A DNA stretch of 64,000 nucleotides from Tausonia pullulans (GCA_951802195.1 OX637624.1:1-64000), one strand, 5' to 3'; positions 21,387 through 33,886 are shown, counted from the first letter of the stretch. Notes: generated by a model not told the origin, from the letters alone. Numbers and translations are program-made.

Positions 21387-21461
<75 letters not shown>

Positions 21462-21749
21462 GCCGCCCTTCATCAGCCTGCGATACAACTTCCTTCCCCT
21501 CCCCCCTTCACCGCTAGGAGAGATTAAGACGCACTCCATGATCGGCATAGCCTTGGGCGTCAAAAGGCCCTGGATCACAAAGGGGGCTGGAGGGGGGAGA
21601 AGTAAGCATTCAGGCGCCAGCCCTTAAGCGACCGATCGACCGACGGAGAAGACCGCCGTCCGCCGTCCCTCAGATCCTCGTTTGCACTCACACTCGAGGG
21701 CAATGTGGAGAAGAAAGACGAGAGAGAGGGGGGATCGACCGGTAGACAT
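20589..21749 (-). CDS. Small multi-pass membrane protein with two microexons
   Basis: Seven exons (minus strand order): 21749-21692, 21586-21535, 21386-21376 (11 nt), 21302-21283 (20 nt), 21181-21119, 21047-20862 and 20759-20589. Together 561 nt, 186 residues. The assembled protein has about four hydrophobic segments: SPLSLVFLLHIALE at the N-terminus, STLVLIRLFATMSLATCVAAL spread over three exons, AVGFSLLVYHTIAASILF, and WAAGHAIVGLGFLAWWQ, followed by a polar Ser-rich tail. It resembles an uncharacterised fungal membrane protein family in my memory (LPGKRA..., QAPR.IP.SFG), without a known function. The last exon could be read in a second frame if its acceptor is shifted; the frame given keeps the WWQ that I associate with the family. 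Confidence 0.7.
21389..21460. repeat. (GA)36 microsatellite, reading as (TC)36 in an intron
   Basis: There are 36 perfect GA units on the plus strand. On the transcribed minus strand this is a TC tract running directly into the AG acceptor at 21388-21387 that precedes the 11-nt exon of the membrane protein gene. It is the polypyrimidine tract of that 3' splice site. Confidence 0.95.
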
Positions 21750-21961
21750 GGCGTGCTGATAGGAGAAGAGTCGAGTCGAAGGGGAGAAGGGTGTGGTTGG
21801 AAAAGAGACAGGGTTGAAAGGGAGAGAGCCCACGCGCGTTGAGGGAGAAGCCCGATGAGCCGCTTCGAGACACGCATGCTCCCTCTCGTAGTCTATTTTC
21901 TGTCTTTGCAGCTGTCGCCCTTTTTATTTCACTCAAGCTCTGGCCAGCCCAAAGTCATCAT
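21750..21961. promoter_or_regulatory. Upstream of the membrane protein gene, 3' flank of HIS7
   Basis: About 210 bp lies between the HIS7 stop and the next ATG on the same strand. CT-rich on the minus strand near the ATG, as for a 5' UTR. Confidence 0.4.
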
Positions 21962-24370
21962 CTATACCGTCACAATACTGTCCGAGCCAGCGACGTCCTT
22001 GGCCCGCCTCGCCGGGATCTTCTGCGCAAGAAGGTACGCCTTGACGTCCTGATAAACAAGCCAAATCAGTCAGTATCGGACCTCGTTCGCTCTAGACATG
22101 GATAACGCGAGAGCTGACCTGTATCGGAACCTCCTTGCGGTGGAAGATGCCCGCAGCGAGGGCCGCCTCGACGTTCGTCTCCTCAAAGACCTCGCCAAAG
22201 TGCTCGACCTTGCCCGCACCGGAGCTCGCGACAACGGGGATGCCAACAGCCTCGCGCACCATCCGCACAAGATCAAGGTCGAACCCGCGACCCGACCCAT
22301 CGCGATCGACCGAGTTGAGAAGGATCTCACCCGCTCCGAGGAGCTCAACGCCCTGAGCGAGCTGGATGACATCGACGTCGCGGACCTCGCGACCGCCCGA
22401 GACGGTGCACTGGTACCACCACGCCTTGCCCCTCTCCTCCTCCGTGACGTCCCCTTTAGCCTCAGACCCAAGCACAAGCGCCTTAGCGTGCGGACCAAGG
22501 GTCGCCCGGTCGACCGAAGGGTCGACGTAGACCCGCTTAGGGTCGAGCGAGACGACGACCGCCTGCGCACCGTACGCCTTGGAGATGGTCTCGATGCCTG
22601 TCGTGCCCGTGAGGGCGGGCTCGCCCTTCCGCTGCCGCTCCATGAGGGCCTCGACGGCAAAGACTGAGTCCGATCCGATTGAGACCTTGTCGGCTCCGGA
22701 ACGGAAGTAGGCGCCAGCGACCTCGAGCGCAGGACGAGGGGTGCCATCGGGGTCGACGGTATCCTTGATGCCGCCGCCGACAGTCATGGGCACGTAGACG
22801 GTCTCGGCGGCAGCCTCGACGACGGCGAGCATCGGCTGATCGAGCAGCGCGGACGAGCGGAACGAGGTGATGTTGAGGAAGCAGATCTCGTCGGCGCCAG
22901 ACTCGTAGTACCGGCGAGCGAGGTCGACGGGCTTGCCAAGATTCCGGACGTCGCCCGAGGCATCGGCATCTGCGGCCACAGACGACGAGACGTCTGTCGT
23001 GGGGGTAGGAGCCTTCTCCCGGACGTCGTACTGGTCGCCCTTGGTGACGACGAGGTCGCCTGAGAGCAAGAAGCAGGGTATAGCCGTCAGTGTTTGTGGC
23101 ACAGGGTAAGAGCGCGGCCGTCAAATCACCAGCATCGTTTGACCGGACGTCGAGGCAGGCGACGATGCGCTTGGTGAAGCCGTCAACCTTCTTGATTGGA
23201 ATTTCGACAACCTTCTCGTCGTTCGATGTTCCTGCAAGGTCGCCGCTGAGCTCCTCGATGGGCGCCTCGAGCCACCTCCGAAGGACCTTGAGCCCAGCCT
23301 CGCCTGACTTCTCCGGGTGGAACTGGCAGGCGAGGATGTTGCCCCTTCGGATGGAGGAGACGAACGTCTCCTCACCGTACTGGGTCGTCGTATTCGTCCA
23401 CGCGCCGAGTACGGGCGTCGGTCGGTAGGGAACGGCGAACGAGTGGACGAAGTAGAGGTCCTCGACCTCGTCCTCGCGGTCGTCCGACTTGACGAGCTGC
23501 GACGTGGACGACGACGAAGGGAACGGCGTCGCCTCGTTCCAGCCCATGTGAGGGATCGCCTTCTTGCAGCCGCTAGCGTCGACCGACTTGAACCGCTCGA
23601 CCTGGGCGTCAACGATACCAAGCCCGGGGATGGGAGTGCCCTCGTCCGAGCCCTTGAATAGGACTTGCATGCCGATGCAGATGCCGAAATAAGGGCGGCC
23701 GGACTCGAGGTACTTCCGAAGAGCCTCGAAGAGGCCCTTCTCGTGAAGCCCTCTGATGGCCTGGGGAAAGGAGCCGACACCGGGGAAGACGAGTTTCTGA
23801 GGATGATGGGGAGGTCAGTGTGGTTGGTTCGAGGGAGAATGGAGTTGGTTGCCTGCCGTCTGAGGTACCGCCAAACGAGACAGACAGGCCGTCCGACAGG
23901 CAGTTCAGGTAAGGCTGGGCCGAAGAGAGAGGCGAAACAATGGCCGGCCCTCCTTAATCGACCCAGAGAGCCCCTGAGGAGACCAAGACCCTCCCACCCC
24001 CCCAGCAGAACACCTCCCTGTCCTGACCCTGGCCCCGATGACAGGGAGCGAACGAGTACCCTCTTCGCACCACACGCGACGCGCGCGCACCGTCTGACAG
24101 CGAACAGGTACCGGGAGACTCACGTCGGCCTTGTCGAAGTCCTCCGCGGACTTGATCCACTCAAACTCGTAGCCGAGCTTTTTGATTGAGTTGGCGAGCG
24201 AGCGGACGTTCTGGTGGGGGAAGGAGCGAAAGGTGGGCGAGTCATCGTCGTGTCTGTTAGCCTTTGCGCCCATCCAGTCTCCTCTGGAAGCATGGGAGTG
24301 AGAGAACGAGAGGCAGACGCACGCCGGCTCCGTAATCGAGGAGGTAGAGACGGGGACGGGGAGTCGTCAT
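21962..24370 (-). CDS. HIS7: Imidazole glycerol phosphate synthase, fused HisH-HisF
   Basis: Five exons (24370-24323, 24210-24124, 23796-23130, 23059-22119, 22048-21962) sum to 1,830 nt and 609 residues, close to yeast His7 (552). The N-terminal glutamine amidotransferase has LLDYGAGNVRS, the nucleophile in YFGICIGMQ and the His-Glu pair in CQFHPEKSG. The C-terminal HisF barrel starts at [10 protein letters not shown] and has the catalytic Asp residues in CLDVR and NSVDRDGSG, with phosphate-binding VGGGIKD and VVASSGAG. It makes imidazole glycerol phosphate and AICAR from PRFAR and glutamine, the fifth step of histidine synthesis, and AICAR feeds purine synthesis. The start [16 protein letters not shown] is the first ATG before the conserved core. 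The intron after DYGAG splits the amidotransferase domain. Confidence 0.97.
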
Positions 24371-25827
24371 GGCAGGCGACACCAAAGAGGGAAAGGGAGG
24401 TGAATGTTATGAGTCAAGAGTCTGGAGAAAAGGCAAGAGGGCTGTCGGATGTCCTCCGACGAAATCGCGTTGTGCCGTCCACCCACTCCTTGGGCACCAA
24501 GGCATTGACTCGACGACGCCTCGCTCGTTCGTTGTCATGAAAAGTTCGAGTCATACTTCTCGCCCAACTCCAGAGTGCACAGGTCAGGGACTGTGGGGAG
24601 AGAGGAGGTAGGGTTATCTGGGTCCCATGATGCATGACTCAATAGGAGTAAGCTGATCCGCAGCAGCGCATTGGTTCAATGGGACCCGCGCGCTTCCACA
24701 TCATATGTCTTGGAAAGGCGATATGTCCTGACCACAAGACAGACGAATGTTTTCACGCATCATTGGCGGTCCCCCTAAGGGAGGCTCGACGATTCCCTAG
24801 ATAAGGTCGGTCTACTCCTGGAATCACAATGTTTGAAGGGAAGATGAAGGCTTGCCATCGCTGCGGCGAACGGTCTGCTGAATTCAGAGCAGCATGCTTG
24901 CAAGTCATACAAAGGGTGCCCAACAAGTAATGTAGAGAGCGATAGCCAGTGCGACGTTGACATTCAAGATGCCCCTGCCATCTCAGCTGGCGAGTGTGAC
25001 TGAACGGAAGCGTTCTGCGACTGCGACTGCTCTCTGCATATGCCGACGCCGTTGTGCGTTCTCCTCTCTGATCCTAGGCCGGGTGGCGCGACTGCTTTGA
25101 ACCTCTGTGGAGTCGAGATGCTGTCTAGCTGCTCCTGGCCAGCCACCGCGGTCGCTGGGGGAAGCGAAGTGGAGACTTTTCGGCCGCGCGCGCTTTCGCC
25201 TCTCGAGTTGAGAATGAATACCAAGTGTCGGCGAGATACCCCGATTCTCGTCTGCCCTGTAGCCGGCGGGCCTGAGGGAGAGAGGATCCGCCGCTCGAAA
25301 ATTGAGCCGGGTGGGCCTACGCGCGTGCTGCGGACGGGGTTGCGGGACGGCCGGATGTTTTTCGCAGATGTGACGACTGGTTCGCCATCGAGAGATGCTG
25401 CGGTCTGCCGCCGTGCTGGGCGTCTTGGATAAGGGGCCTCGTGCGGGGCGGGCGGTGACGCAGTAGTCGAGCCGGTGCCCTCGCTCCCGCTCTCTTCCTC
25501 ATCCAGCAAGGCCCCTCATTTCCCGACGGCCAACGACCTTCACCCTCGCAGACTCTTCCCTGGCCTCGCTCTCCCCTCGCCTCGACAGAAAGCGGGCGTC
25601 CTCCTTCAGAACTCCACGTTCGTCGTCCATCTCTCGCATTCGTCCGGGGTCATATCCTGTTCTCGGCTTCCCCGCATCAACCCAGCCCTCCTCCTCTCTT
25701 CGCCTCCTCTCGCTCGGCCGTCCTCGAGAGAGCCAGGAGGACGACTCCTTTGTGTTTCTTTGGCTGACAACGTCGACGTGTGTGCATCTCCAGCCCAGCC
25801 CCCAGCAAAGCGAACGAAGCAGACGAG
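24371..25827. other. 1.46 kb intergenic region
   Basis: It holds the HIS7 upstream region and the promoter and 5' UTR of the next gene; CT-rich from about 25470. 24600-25000 is less GC-rich. A 181-codon minus-strand frame (25509-24964, beginning MLDEEESGSEGTGS) is open and has an ATG, but it has no domain, its composition is low-complexity and an overlapping plus-strand frame is similar in quality, so I leave it as a weak candidate. Confidence 0.4.
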
Positions 25828-28800
25828 ATGTCTTCGGCTGCCTCCCCGGCGGTGACGACTGTGAGTGTGCCGCACCCCCTGGACCCTCCACTTCCCACCC
25901 AACTTTCTTTGCTCTCGGATGCCGCTAGAGAGAAGCCCATTCATGCAGGCTGACCCGACATCCTCTCTTCCCGCCCCTCCTCCCCCCCCTCCCCTCCTCA
26001 GGCCCCAACGACGACCCAGCCCACGACGACCCCCGTCGCATCTGAGACGCCGACCGCGACCAGCCCGACGACGAGTGTCGCCCAGCCTACGAGCCAGCAG
26101 CAGCCGACGGGGACAACGACCACCCCTGCCCAGACGACGTCCGGTGAGTCCTGGCTGGAGTAGGCGTGCGAACGTGCGAACGTGCGAACGCGCCGCATAA
26201 CCGGGGCGCGGCCGGCGGCTGGGGATTAGACCGAGGAGTGAGACCCGGAATGGGAAGACAGGTGGTGGCGGCGGCGTGTATGCGCGCGCGCTCGCTCCCG
26301 CGCCCAAGAGGGTCAGAGGGTCATCGTGTGTCCGGTCATACGCTCGTCCAGACCCGTACAGGCTGGCTTGGACCCTCTGTCTGCACAGAGAAGAGGAGAG
26401 AGAGAGAGAGGGAGAGATCGGGCTGGGTGTCGGAGTATTGCGTTGTCTGAAGGCAAGCAGCGCTGCAGAGGCAGCCAGTCTGGCTGGCCTGGTGGGCCTG
26501 GCTGGCCTGGCTGCATGCTGCGACCTCCGCGGCCTGGCCTGTGCTCTCCTCCCTTACTCGCTCTGCCTCATGGTTGGATGTTGAACGAAGGCAAATGGGC
26601 AGGAGTGTGCCCCCCGGAATACCCTCCAGTGGGCGCTGGACGACTGTGACCGCACCCCGGCCCACGCGTTCGCTCGCCCTCCCTCGCCCTCCCTCGCCTG
26701 CACCCACGCCCTCCCTTGTGACCGCCACTGACTCTGTCGTTGTTTTCCCCCTTCGCTCCCTTTCTTCCCGTTCTCCCCTTGCCCTATCCCATCCCCCCCG
26801 TCCGGCGGCATCCTTCCTCCCTCCCCTCACTCGGCGCTCCCGGCACTATCCACCTGCCTTCTCGCTCTTTCGCGTCTCCGCGTCTCCTCGTGCACCCGAC
26901 CGACCCTCGCGCGCGTCTTCCGGCCCTCTCTCCGGTCTCTCTCTCTCTCTTCCTCGCCTCGCGCCGAACGCACATCTCCCCGGACTGCCCTTGGTCTTTT
27001 TCGCCTCCGCTCGCACGTTCGCACCATGGGTGAGTCTTGTTGTCATCTGCGCTCGAGACTCGGTGCTCGCTGCTCTCGAGGGCATGCCGTGTTCCTTCCC
27101 CGCTCTTCGCGAGCGGAGGAGCAGGGAGGCGTCCCGCCGATGCTTCCTCTTTCCCCTCTGCTTGTCTGCCCACTCTTCCTCCCTTCGTCGACCCCTCCCT
27201 CTCCTCCTCTCTACCCCGTGAAGGCAAACCTTCCTCTGGAAGCGCGTCTACTGGTCTTTGGGAGGGCAGGGAGTGGCGGAAAAGGTCATTAGGCCGACGT
27301 TAGCCTAAGGGCTTGGCGGGCGAGGGCAAGCGAGGAGGAACGGATGCAGGAGCGAGGCCGCTTCCGAGCGGGCAGCGACTCTCTTTCCTCTTCTCTTTCC
27401 TCTCTTGCTCTCCCGCTCGTGCGTGCCATCCAGAGTGGTTTGGGCCTCTACTTGGGAGGAAGCATACGGTATCGCCATGGGCGGCGGGTTGAGCGAGGAC
27501 CAGCCAAGCCCAGGACTCGCTGGACTGCCCTTGTTTTCACTCCTACGCGCCGCTTCCGCGCTTCTCCCTTCTCGCTCTTTCTTGAGAGAGGGCAGAGTTG
27601 TCGGCGATGGGTGGGCTCGGGCGCTGAAGGCCGATGTCCAAATGAGCGAGGAGCTTTCCGATACTTGCTATTGTGTCGATCCGAGCACTGACGTAGCTCC
27701 TCCTTTGCCGTTGCCCCTCTTCCTCCTCACCCCTTTCTTCTCTCGCGCGCGCTTGCCCGCCCTCCACAGCCTCCGTTTCTGCCTCCCTGGTCCCCACCAC
27801 CGCCGCAACCACGACCGCCTCGCCGTCGCCCACCTCTACAGCTGTCCAGCAGAGCTCCCAGCAGCCGACCTCTGCGACGTCGATTGTCACTGAGGTGTCC
27901 ACCCTCACCCCGCCAACTACTACTCAAGCTTCGTCCACTTCCAATCAGCAATCGTCGACGACCTCGGCTCGGGAGACCTCGACCGTCATTACGACGGTCA
28001 CCCCGTCGTCAACGACGACCGAAAACTCCGAGTCGTCGTCGCGCACGACGGTGACCACCACCACCTCGCCTTCGACGACCTCGACCGCTGCTCCGTCGTC
28101 GACGACTTCTGCCGTCCGTACGGTGTGTTGTCGTTCTTCGCTCCTCACTGCCTGCTCTACCATTGGATTGTCCTCTGAACTTCTCTCCCTTACCCTCCCT
28201 GCAGACCTCCACCGTAACCGCTTCGACGTCCTCTTCGGCCCCCTCCTCGACCACTTCGGCGTCATCGCTGTTCTTAGTGACGGGGACCGACTCGGCCGGC
28301 CGGACCATCACCTCCGCGCCCGCCTCCTTCACCTCCGTCATGACCAAGACCAACGCCGACGGCTCGGTTCAAACTGTCACCCAGGTTGTCCGTAACTCGG
28401 GCTCGGGCCTTCAGAATGCCTCGGGTGGATCTGGCTCGGCCTTTTTCAACAACACCGGTGCAGTCGTCGGTGTCTTCGTCGTCGTCGGTATTGCCGGAGC
28501 GGCCATGATCCTTGCGGCGGGCTTCTTCTTCCTTCGCCGCCGTCGCGCCGCTCGTCTCGGTGAGCAGCGAGCAATGGATCCCTCCCTGTGTCTTTGAACC
28601 GTACTGACTGAGGGCCTCGCTCCAGACCGCGATGTCTCCGCCGCCGCCATGGCCGCCGCCGCCGCTGCCTCTCGCACGCCTTTCGATGACGAAGACGACG
28701 ACCACCACACGGGTGGTGGCCACTCGTCCTACAACTCGGCTCACAACGCCCCGGCCATGTCACAGTACTCTGGCGGAGGAGCCGCCGCCGCGGCCGCCGC

Positions 28801-29302
28801 CGGAGCTGGTATTGCCGGCGCCTCAGCGGCTTCGAGGCATCACAGCGAGGAGGATGCGTACTATGGAGGAGGATACAACCCTCGCGCGAGTGTTGGAGAC
28901 CCGGGGATGGCTGGCTATGGCGCTCAACAGCACCCGCAGGCGTACGGTGGTGGAGACCAGTACGAGCCGTACTCGGACTCTCCTTACGACAACTACTCGA
29001 ACCAAGACCCGTACGCCGACCCATCGTCGTACTACGCAGGGTCGTCGAACCAGCATCACCAGGACCCTTATTCCGACCCTTACGCATCGCCTTACGACTA
29101 CAACCCGCACCAGCAGCCCCAGCAGCCTCATTCTCAGCAGGCGTACTATGGCGGAGGAGGCTACGGACCTCCGGAGGTCGCGGCTGGTGGGGGGGCGATG
29201 GCTATGGGAGGGAGAAATAACTCGGAGGGCAGCCTTGTTAGCGGTGGGCCGTCGTCCGGGAGGGGTGGCGGGCTGAAGGTCGCTAACCCGAGCGATGAAT
29301 AG
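25828..29302 (+). CDS. Ser/Thr-rich single-pass surface protein, sensor-like
   Basis: Long form: exons 25828-25860, 26002-26143, 27770-28122, 28205-28559 and 28626-29302, 519 residues. The N-terminal ~280 residues are almost all Ser, Thr, Pro and Ala, typical of heavily O-mannosylated ectodomains. One membrane segment follows (VGVFVVVGIAGAAMILAAG) with a basic stop-transfer RRRRAAR. The ~220-residue cytoplasmic tail is rich in Gly, Tyr, Gln and acidic residues. The plan is that of Mid2/Wsc wall-stress sensors, but no WSC or other cysteine-rich domain is visible, and neither candidate N-terminus is a clear signal peptide, so the membrane segment may act as a signal anchor. Intron 2 would be about 1.63 kb, far longer than any other here; a second first exon lies inside it. 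Confidence 0.7.
27025..27028 (+). other. Candidate alternative first exon (ATGG) of the surface protein
   Basis: An ATG in a GCACCATGG context is followed after one base by GTGAGTC, a strong donor. Splicing ATGG to the acceptor at 27769 keeps frame exactly as the upstream exon does (both are in phase 1), giving a 462-residue form that starts MASVSASLVPTT. The ~250 bp before it is C/T-rich, as in a 5' UTR. Confidence 0.5.
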
Positions 29303-30021
29303 AGCAAAGGACGCTACCTATTTTCTCCTTTCTTTCTTGTGTCTTTGTGTCTATTCTCTCTCGGTTCTCCAGGGGGGGGTTTTTTCTTCTCTCTTTTAAA
29401 TTAATCCCTCCAACCTTCCTTCCCTCTTTGTCTCTCCATCTCTCGGTTCCGGTTTCTTTCCACTTTCCCGAACAACTCTCTTTTTTCTCCTCACCTTTCG
29501 ACCTAGCTTCTCTTCCTTCTCCCTTTTCTTATCTCGGACACCTACTTCGAATCAAAACCTTTGCTTCAGCCCGAAACGGATTTGATCTTACCTCCTCTAG
29601 CTTTCCCTGTCTCTTCTTCCTCTCTTATGCCAAAACACACACACACACACATATTTTTCGCGCGTGGCTCCCTTGCTAGGCCGAATACCTGTCCCTTCCC
29701 CTTGCTTCGCTCTCTCCTTCTTGTGGGGCCTTCCCCCAGCGGTTCCTTTTTTCCCTTTTTGTACGGCGGACGTATCAAAGCCTCCTCTTTCTTTCTCTCA
29801 CCCCCTTGCCCTTGCCCTAACCCTGCGCTCTTGCGCCGCAAATTCTCACCGATTGACCCATCCCCGAAGAGCGTTTTCGTGATCGAGGGAGAGACGAAAG
29901 ACGAAAGATAGAGACACCCTCATCGAGAAGCGATGGACGGTGGGTGGGTGGGGGGGGGGGGGCTATGGATCATCCGAGAGGCCTCAGAGGCCTCACCCAT
30001 CTACCTACGCATCCCCTCTGC
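29303..30021. other. Convergent 3' flanks
   Basis: The region is T/C-rich with a CA microsatellite at about 29634-29651 and a G12 run at 29951-29962. No gene supported. Confidence 0.5.
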
Positions 30022-33000
30022 TTAGCCCCTCCTCCGTCCCCGAAAGAACCCCGCGACCCCTCTCGCCGCCTCCCCGAACCCGCCCTGATCGCTGCAGGTC
30101 TTCACGTTCTCCCCGATCCAGCCGGGCAACTTCCGCTGGATGGACGGTTGGGCGTACCGGGCGTCGGCGAGAATACTTGATGTCGTCGACCGTTGAGGGG
30201 AAGAAGGGGTGTGTCAGTAGAATGAGACGGGGGGACGGAAGAGGGAATGGGGGAGGGACGGTGAACGGACAGGACGGCGTAGTCTGCGGCGTGGCGGATC
30301 GCTCGGCCTGGGATTTGGAAGAGAGCAGTTTGAATGAGAAGGAGCGTAGGGCGGGGAGAGGTGGAATCGGAAGGAACGGACCGATCGATTGATTCACAGC
30401 CTTCATGCAAAGGTTCATGTACACTGCCTCGAAACGTGTCAGCCAGAAGGGGACGATGGGACGAGAAGAGGGATCCGTTGCTCACACTCTTTGCCCGCCC
30501 GACCCCCGCCGGGTAAACCTTGGCTCATCGCGAGCTCTGTGACGTAGCTCATCCGTTCCCTGAGTTCTGGAGAAGTGAGGTTCGGAAAGGGGAGGCCGAC
30601 CTGAATAACCGAAGATTTCTGTGGTCAGTGAGAGAGAGAGAGATAGGAAACAGGTGGTAGAGGAAAAGGGGGGGGGGGGGGGGGGGGAAGGGGGGGTCTA
30701 GAAGGGGCAACGACAGACCATGACTACAGCCCTGGCAAGTCGGTCGGCAAAGTTGATGCCCTCGGATAGCTTGGCGCCGACGACAGCGAGGAGGAGAGCG
30801 CCACCGCTGCCGGGGGTCTTCTTCTGCGGGAGAGAATCAATGCAGGCAAGCGTGGCGAGAGAAGGAGTCCAGCTTACGTCGGATGGGTCCGCAGTGTGGA
30901 CGGCGAGCGCGTAATCTCGAAGGACAGCCTCAACGCTGTTTCCCGCCTGAGGCTCATAGAACATCTGCCAAGAAAGATGTCAGCTCGGATCCCATGGCTG
31001 GTGTTGTATGCCTCTCACCTTCTTCTTCGCTGCCAAACGCGTGAGCATCCCGCTTTCTGTCCAGCGCTTCTTGGTCCGCTCGAGGAGGGCGTAGCTCGGG
31101 AAGAAGACGACAAGCCCGTCCGGGACGAGGTTAGACATGTTGGCGAGAAGGGTTCCGAGTTCGTCGAGCTGGTGGATCCGGGTCAGCGGGTGTCTTTGGA
31201 TTCAACGGATCGAGAAGCAACCTACCAGCCCATCATCCCCCTTAAGCCTCTCATACGTAAACTCCAGCGCCTTCCCCGACGGCCCCTTCGGCACTACAAG
31301 CGTTGCAAGGTTCTCCTTCGGAATGACATGTCCACAGCTAAAATTGGCGAACTTGGATTCCGGGAGACCGGGGAAAAGCTGGAGGTGAAAATCGGAGACG
31401 GGTTCCATCGTTCCGCCGGCGAGGACAAGGGAGCGGACGGAGCTGACGACAGAAGAAAAGTGGTCTGTCGGGTTGAGGAGGAGGTACTTGAGTTGGACGG
31501 TGGTGGTTGCTGAAGTGGGGGAGGAAGAGGAGGAGGAAGGGGTGGAGGAGAGAAGGACTCGGCCGTCGGCATCTGCGTTGGCGAGGGAAAGGAGGAACGC
31601 CTCGAGTTGATGCATTGAGGCAACGGAGGCGTGTCGAGTCGAGGTGGACCCCGAGGCGGAGGTCGTCGATCTCGATTGCTGCTGCGGCTGACGGACTGCG
31701 GAAGCAAGGATCAAACGTCAAGAACTCGATTCCCAAGGCTTCATCTTCGTACTCACGTTTGGCGGCCTCATCGTCCATGATGAGCTTCTCCGCATAGCCG
31801 CTGACCTGTAGGCAAAAGGACGATCAGCTTCGGTCCGTCTAGATGAACGCGGCGCAAGAAGCCCCACCTTGACGGCAATCCTGCTATCCTTGAGGTACTT
31901 CACGACCTCGAGCAAGTTAATCTGATCGATCGCCTTCCCCATCCCACGGACGACCTCCCCGACCATGAGCATATCGCCTTTGGTTTCTCCTACTTTGCCT
32001 TTGCCTTGCCCATGAGTTGCAGCGTCAGCTGCCCATCGCTCGCAGAGCTCGACGAGGCCATTGAGGACGAGGAGCGTCTGCTTGAGGTAGAGGGCGTTGC
32101 GGCCGGCGAAGCGGTGCTTGAAGCGGAGGAGGTACGTCTTGAGTTGAGCTCGGGCGAGAGTGAGCGAGGGTAGGGTGATAGTCTGGGAATGGATTGAGAG
32201 AAGGGTGTCGATGAGGTCTGGGAGAGAGGAGTCAGCGCGATGCATGCGAGAAAGGAGGATCAGGAAGACGGACTGTGGGCCTCGTCGATGACGAGGATCT
32301 GGCCCGTCAGGTCAATGCCGAGCGCCTCCCGCGCCGACTTTTGAAGAACGAGGTTATACGGCAAGGTGACGAGCTGAGGAAACCAAATCAGCCTCCAAAT
32401 CTGAAAGGCGAGAAGAAAGACCCACACACCTCTGCCTGAGGGATCACACTCCTCGTCCCATAGTAAGGGCAACACTTGACCTCCTTTCCGAGCCCCACTA
32501 GATCCTCAATATCCTGCAACTCTGCGAGGACGCGCTCCCCAAACGCTCTCCCCCTCTCGCTGCCCTCGACCCCACCCTCGTCCTTCCCAGGAAGGAACTC
32601 GCACCGCTTCTTATCTCCCCCCTTGCTGCTCTGCAGATCGAGACACCGCTCGTCCAGCCCTGCTTCCCCCGGAGCGCGGACCTTCTCGTTGATACAGAGT
32701 GTCCGACGAGATCCGAGCGCGACGGCCCGCGTGGAGGTGGCGAAGGTCGTCTTGCGGAGTTCGGCGAGGAGCTGGGAGAGTTGGGAATGGGTGCGGGAAG
32801 TGAGGAAGAGCTTGGTTTGTGTTGTAGCGAGTGGGGTGGGTGGAGGGTGGCCTGATAGGGTCGGGTTGAGCCTGATGGGAATGGCATGGATGGTCAGATA
32901 GACATCTCTGGGCGGCGGCGCGGGCTGAGGAGAGAGGACGCCACTGAGCCATCAGCGCGCGCACAGCTGGCGAGATGTTGTCCGTCTCCGAATCTGGAAG

Positions 33001-33886
33001 AGAAGATCCAGCCACGTCATGGGGCAGGAACGCGCTCTCCTCGTCTTCCTCCTCGGTGGCCGCTGTCGATCTCGGATCTGGTCTCTATCATTGGGCTTTA
33101 GTTGTAGGGCGCCACACGCTGATGAGCCCGAAGAGTGCTTTCTCTCACCAGTCTCTTCCTCTCGTGTCTACTTCCCCCCGGATCCAAGCGTCTCTCCTCC
33201 CTCCTTGTCTGCTCGAGCCTCCGGACCTCGGCCAATCGCTCGTCCATCTCGCGCGCGCCATCTTCAAGCTCCCGCCGCTTGCGCTCAAACATATGTTCGT
33301 TGACCCAGGGTGGGTCTATCGGGGAGTTTATCCCAGAATGGTCAAGGCGGGGGCATGGGGCTCAGGGCACGCACGCAGTGACGGGACAGACTGACCTGTC
33401 GGATCGGCTCCCTCTTCTAGCTGGGCCTTGTAGTCTGCGAGGGTAGCGAGGGTCGTCCGCCGGCGGTCATCGACTACCAATTGAGAGCCAGATCAGAGGC
33501 AAGGCACCACAGTAGGAGGAGAAGAAGACGCCGACCCACCTAGCCAGGTGAGCGTCGAGCAGAGGAGCGAGAGACTCTTGCCCTGAAAGACACGCGCGAC
33601 ACAGGGGGACGAGTCCGACGCGGCGGCGACGCGACGCGTCTGTCAGCGACTTGACGCGCGCGCACCCAAGCCAACGAGCCCGAGAGCGAGCCAGGGTACT
33701 CACGGTTCCCGTGGGACTCTGGACGATGGCGATCTTCTCGTCCTCGATGGCGCGGTAGACGAGATACATGAGCTCGGTCTGGATTGGGTAGGGCGTCGCA
33801 TAGGGGAACGAGAATGACTCGGGCTCTGGAAGCGGGAGCTTGGTCGCCTTGGTGGTTGTCGATATTGGGTCTTCTGAGTGGGCCAT
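30022..33886 (-). CDS. CHL1: DNA helicase of the CHL1/DDX11 family (Fe-S, XPD-like)
   Basis: This is an intron-rich gene from ATG 33886 to TAA 30022. The start MAHSEDP is followed by [14 protein letters not shown], the Q-motif-like region, and the Walker A QSPTGT/GKSL, split by intron 1 after 33704. The Fe-S cluster region has cysteines in KRCEFLP and VKCCPYYG. The DEAH box is ILVIDEAH near 32285. The C-terminal helicase domain includes [29 protein letters not shown] in 30710-30820 and [37 protein letters not shown] and [17 protein letters not shown], all characteristic of this family. Chl1 works in sister-chromatid cohesion and replication-fork repair in the nucleus. One intron near the 3' end holds a C21 tract (30668-30688). 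It is head-to-head with NOG1. Confidence 0.95.
30668..30688. repeat. G21 mononucleotide run (C21 in a CHL1 intron)
   Basis: Twenty-one G on the plus strand, read as C on the sense strand of CHL1, lie between the exon ending ...RAVVM and the exon starting VGLPFPN. Confidence 0.9.

Noticed and set aside
24964-25509. 181-codon minus-strand frame upstream of the surface protein gene
   Set aside because: Low-complexity composition, no domain, and an overlapping plus-strand frame of similar quality. Kept only as a weak candidate.
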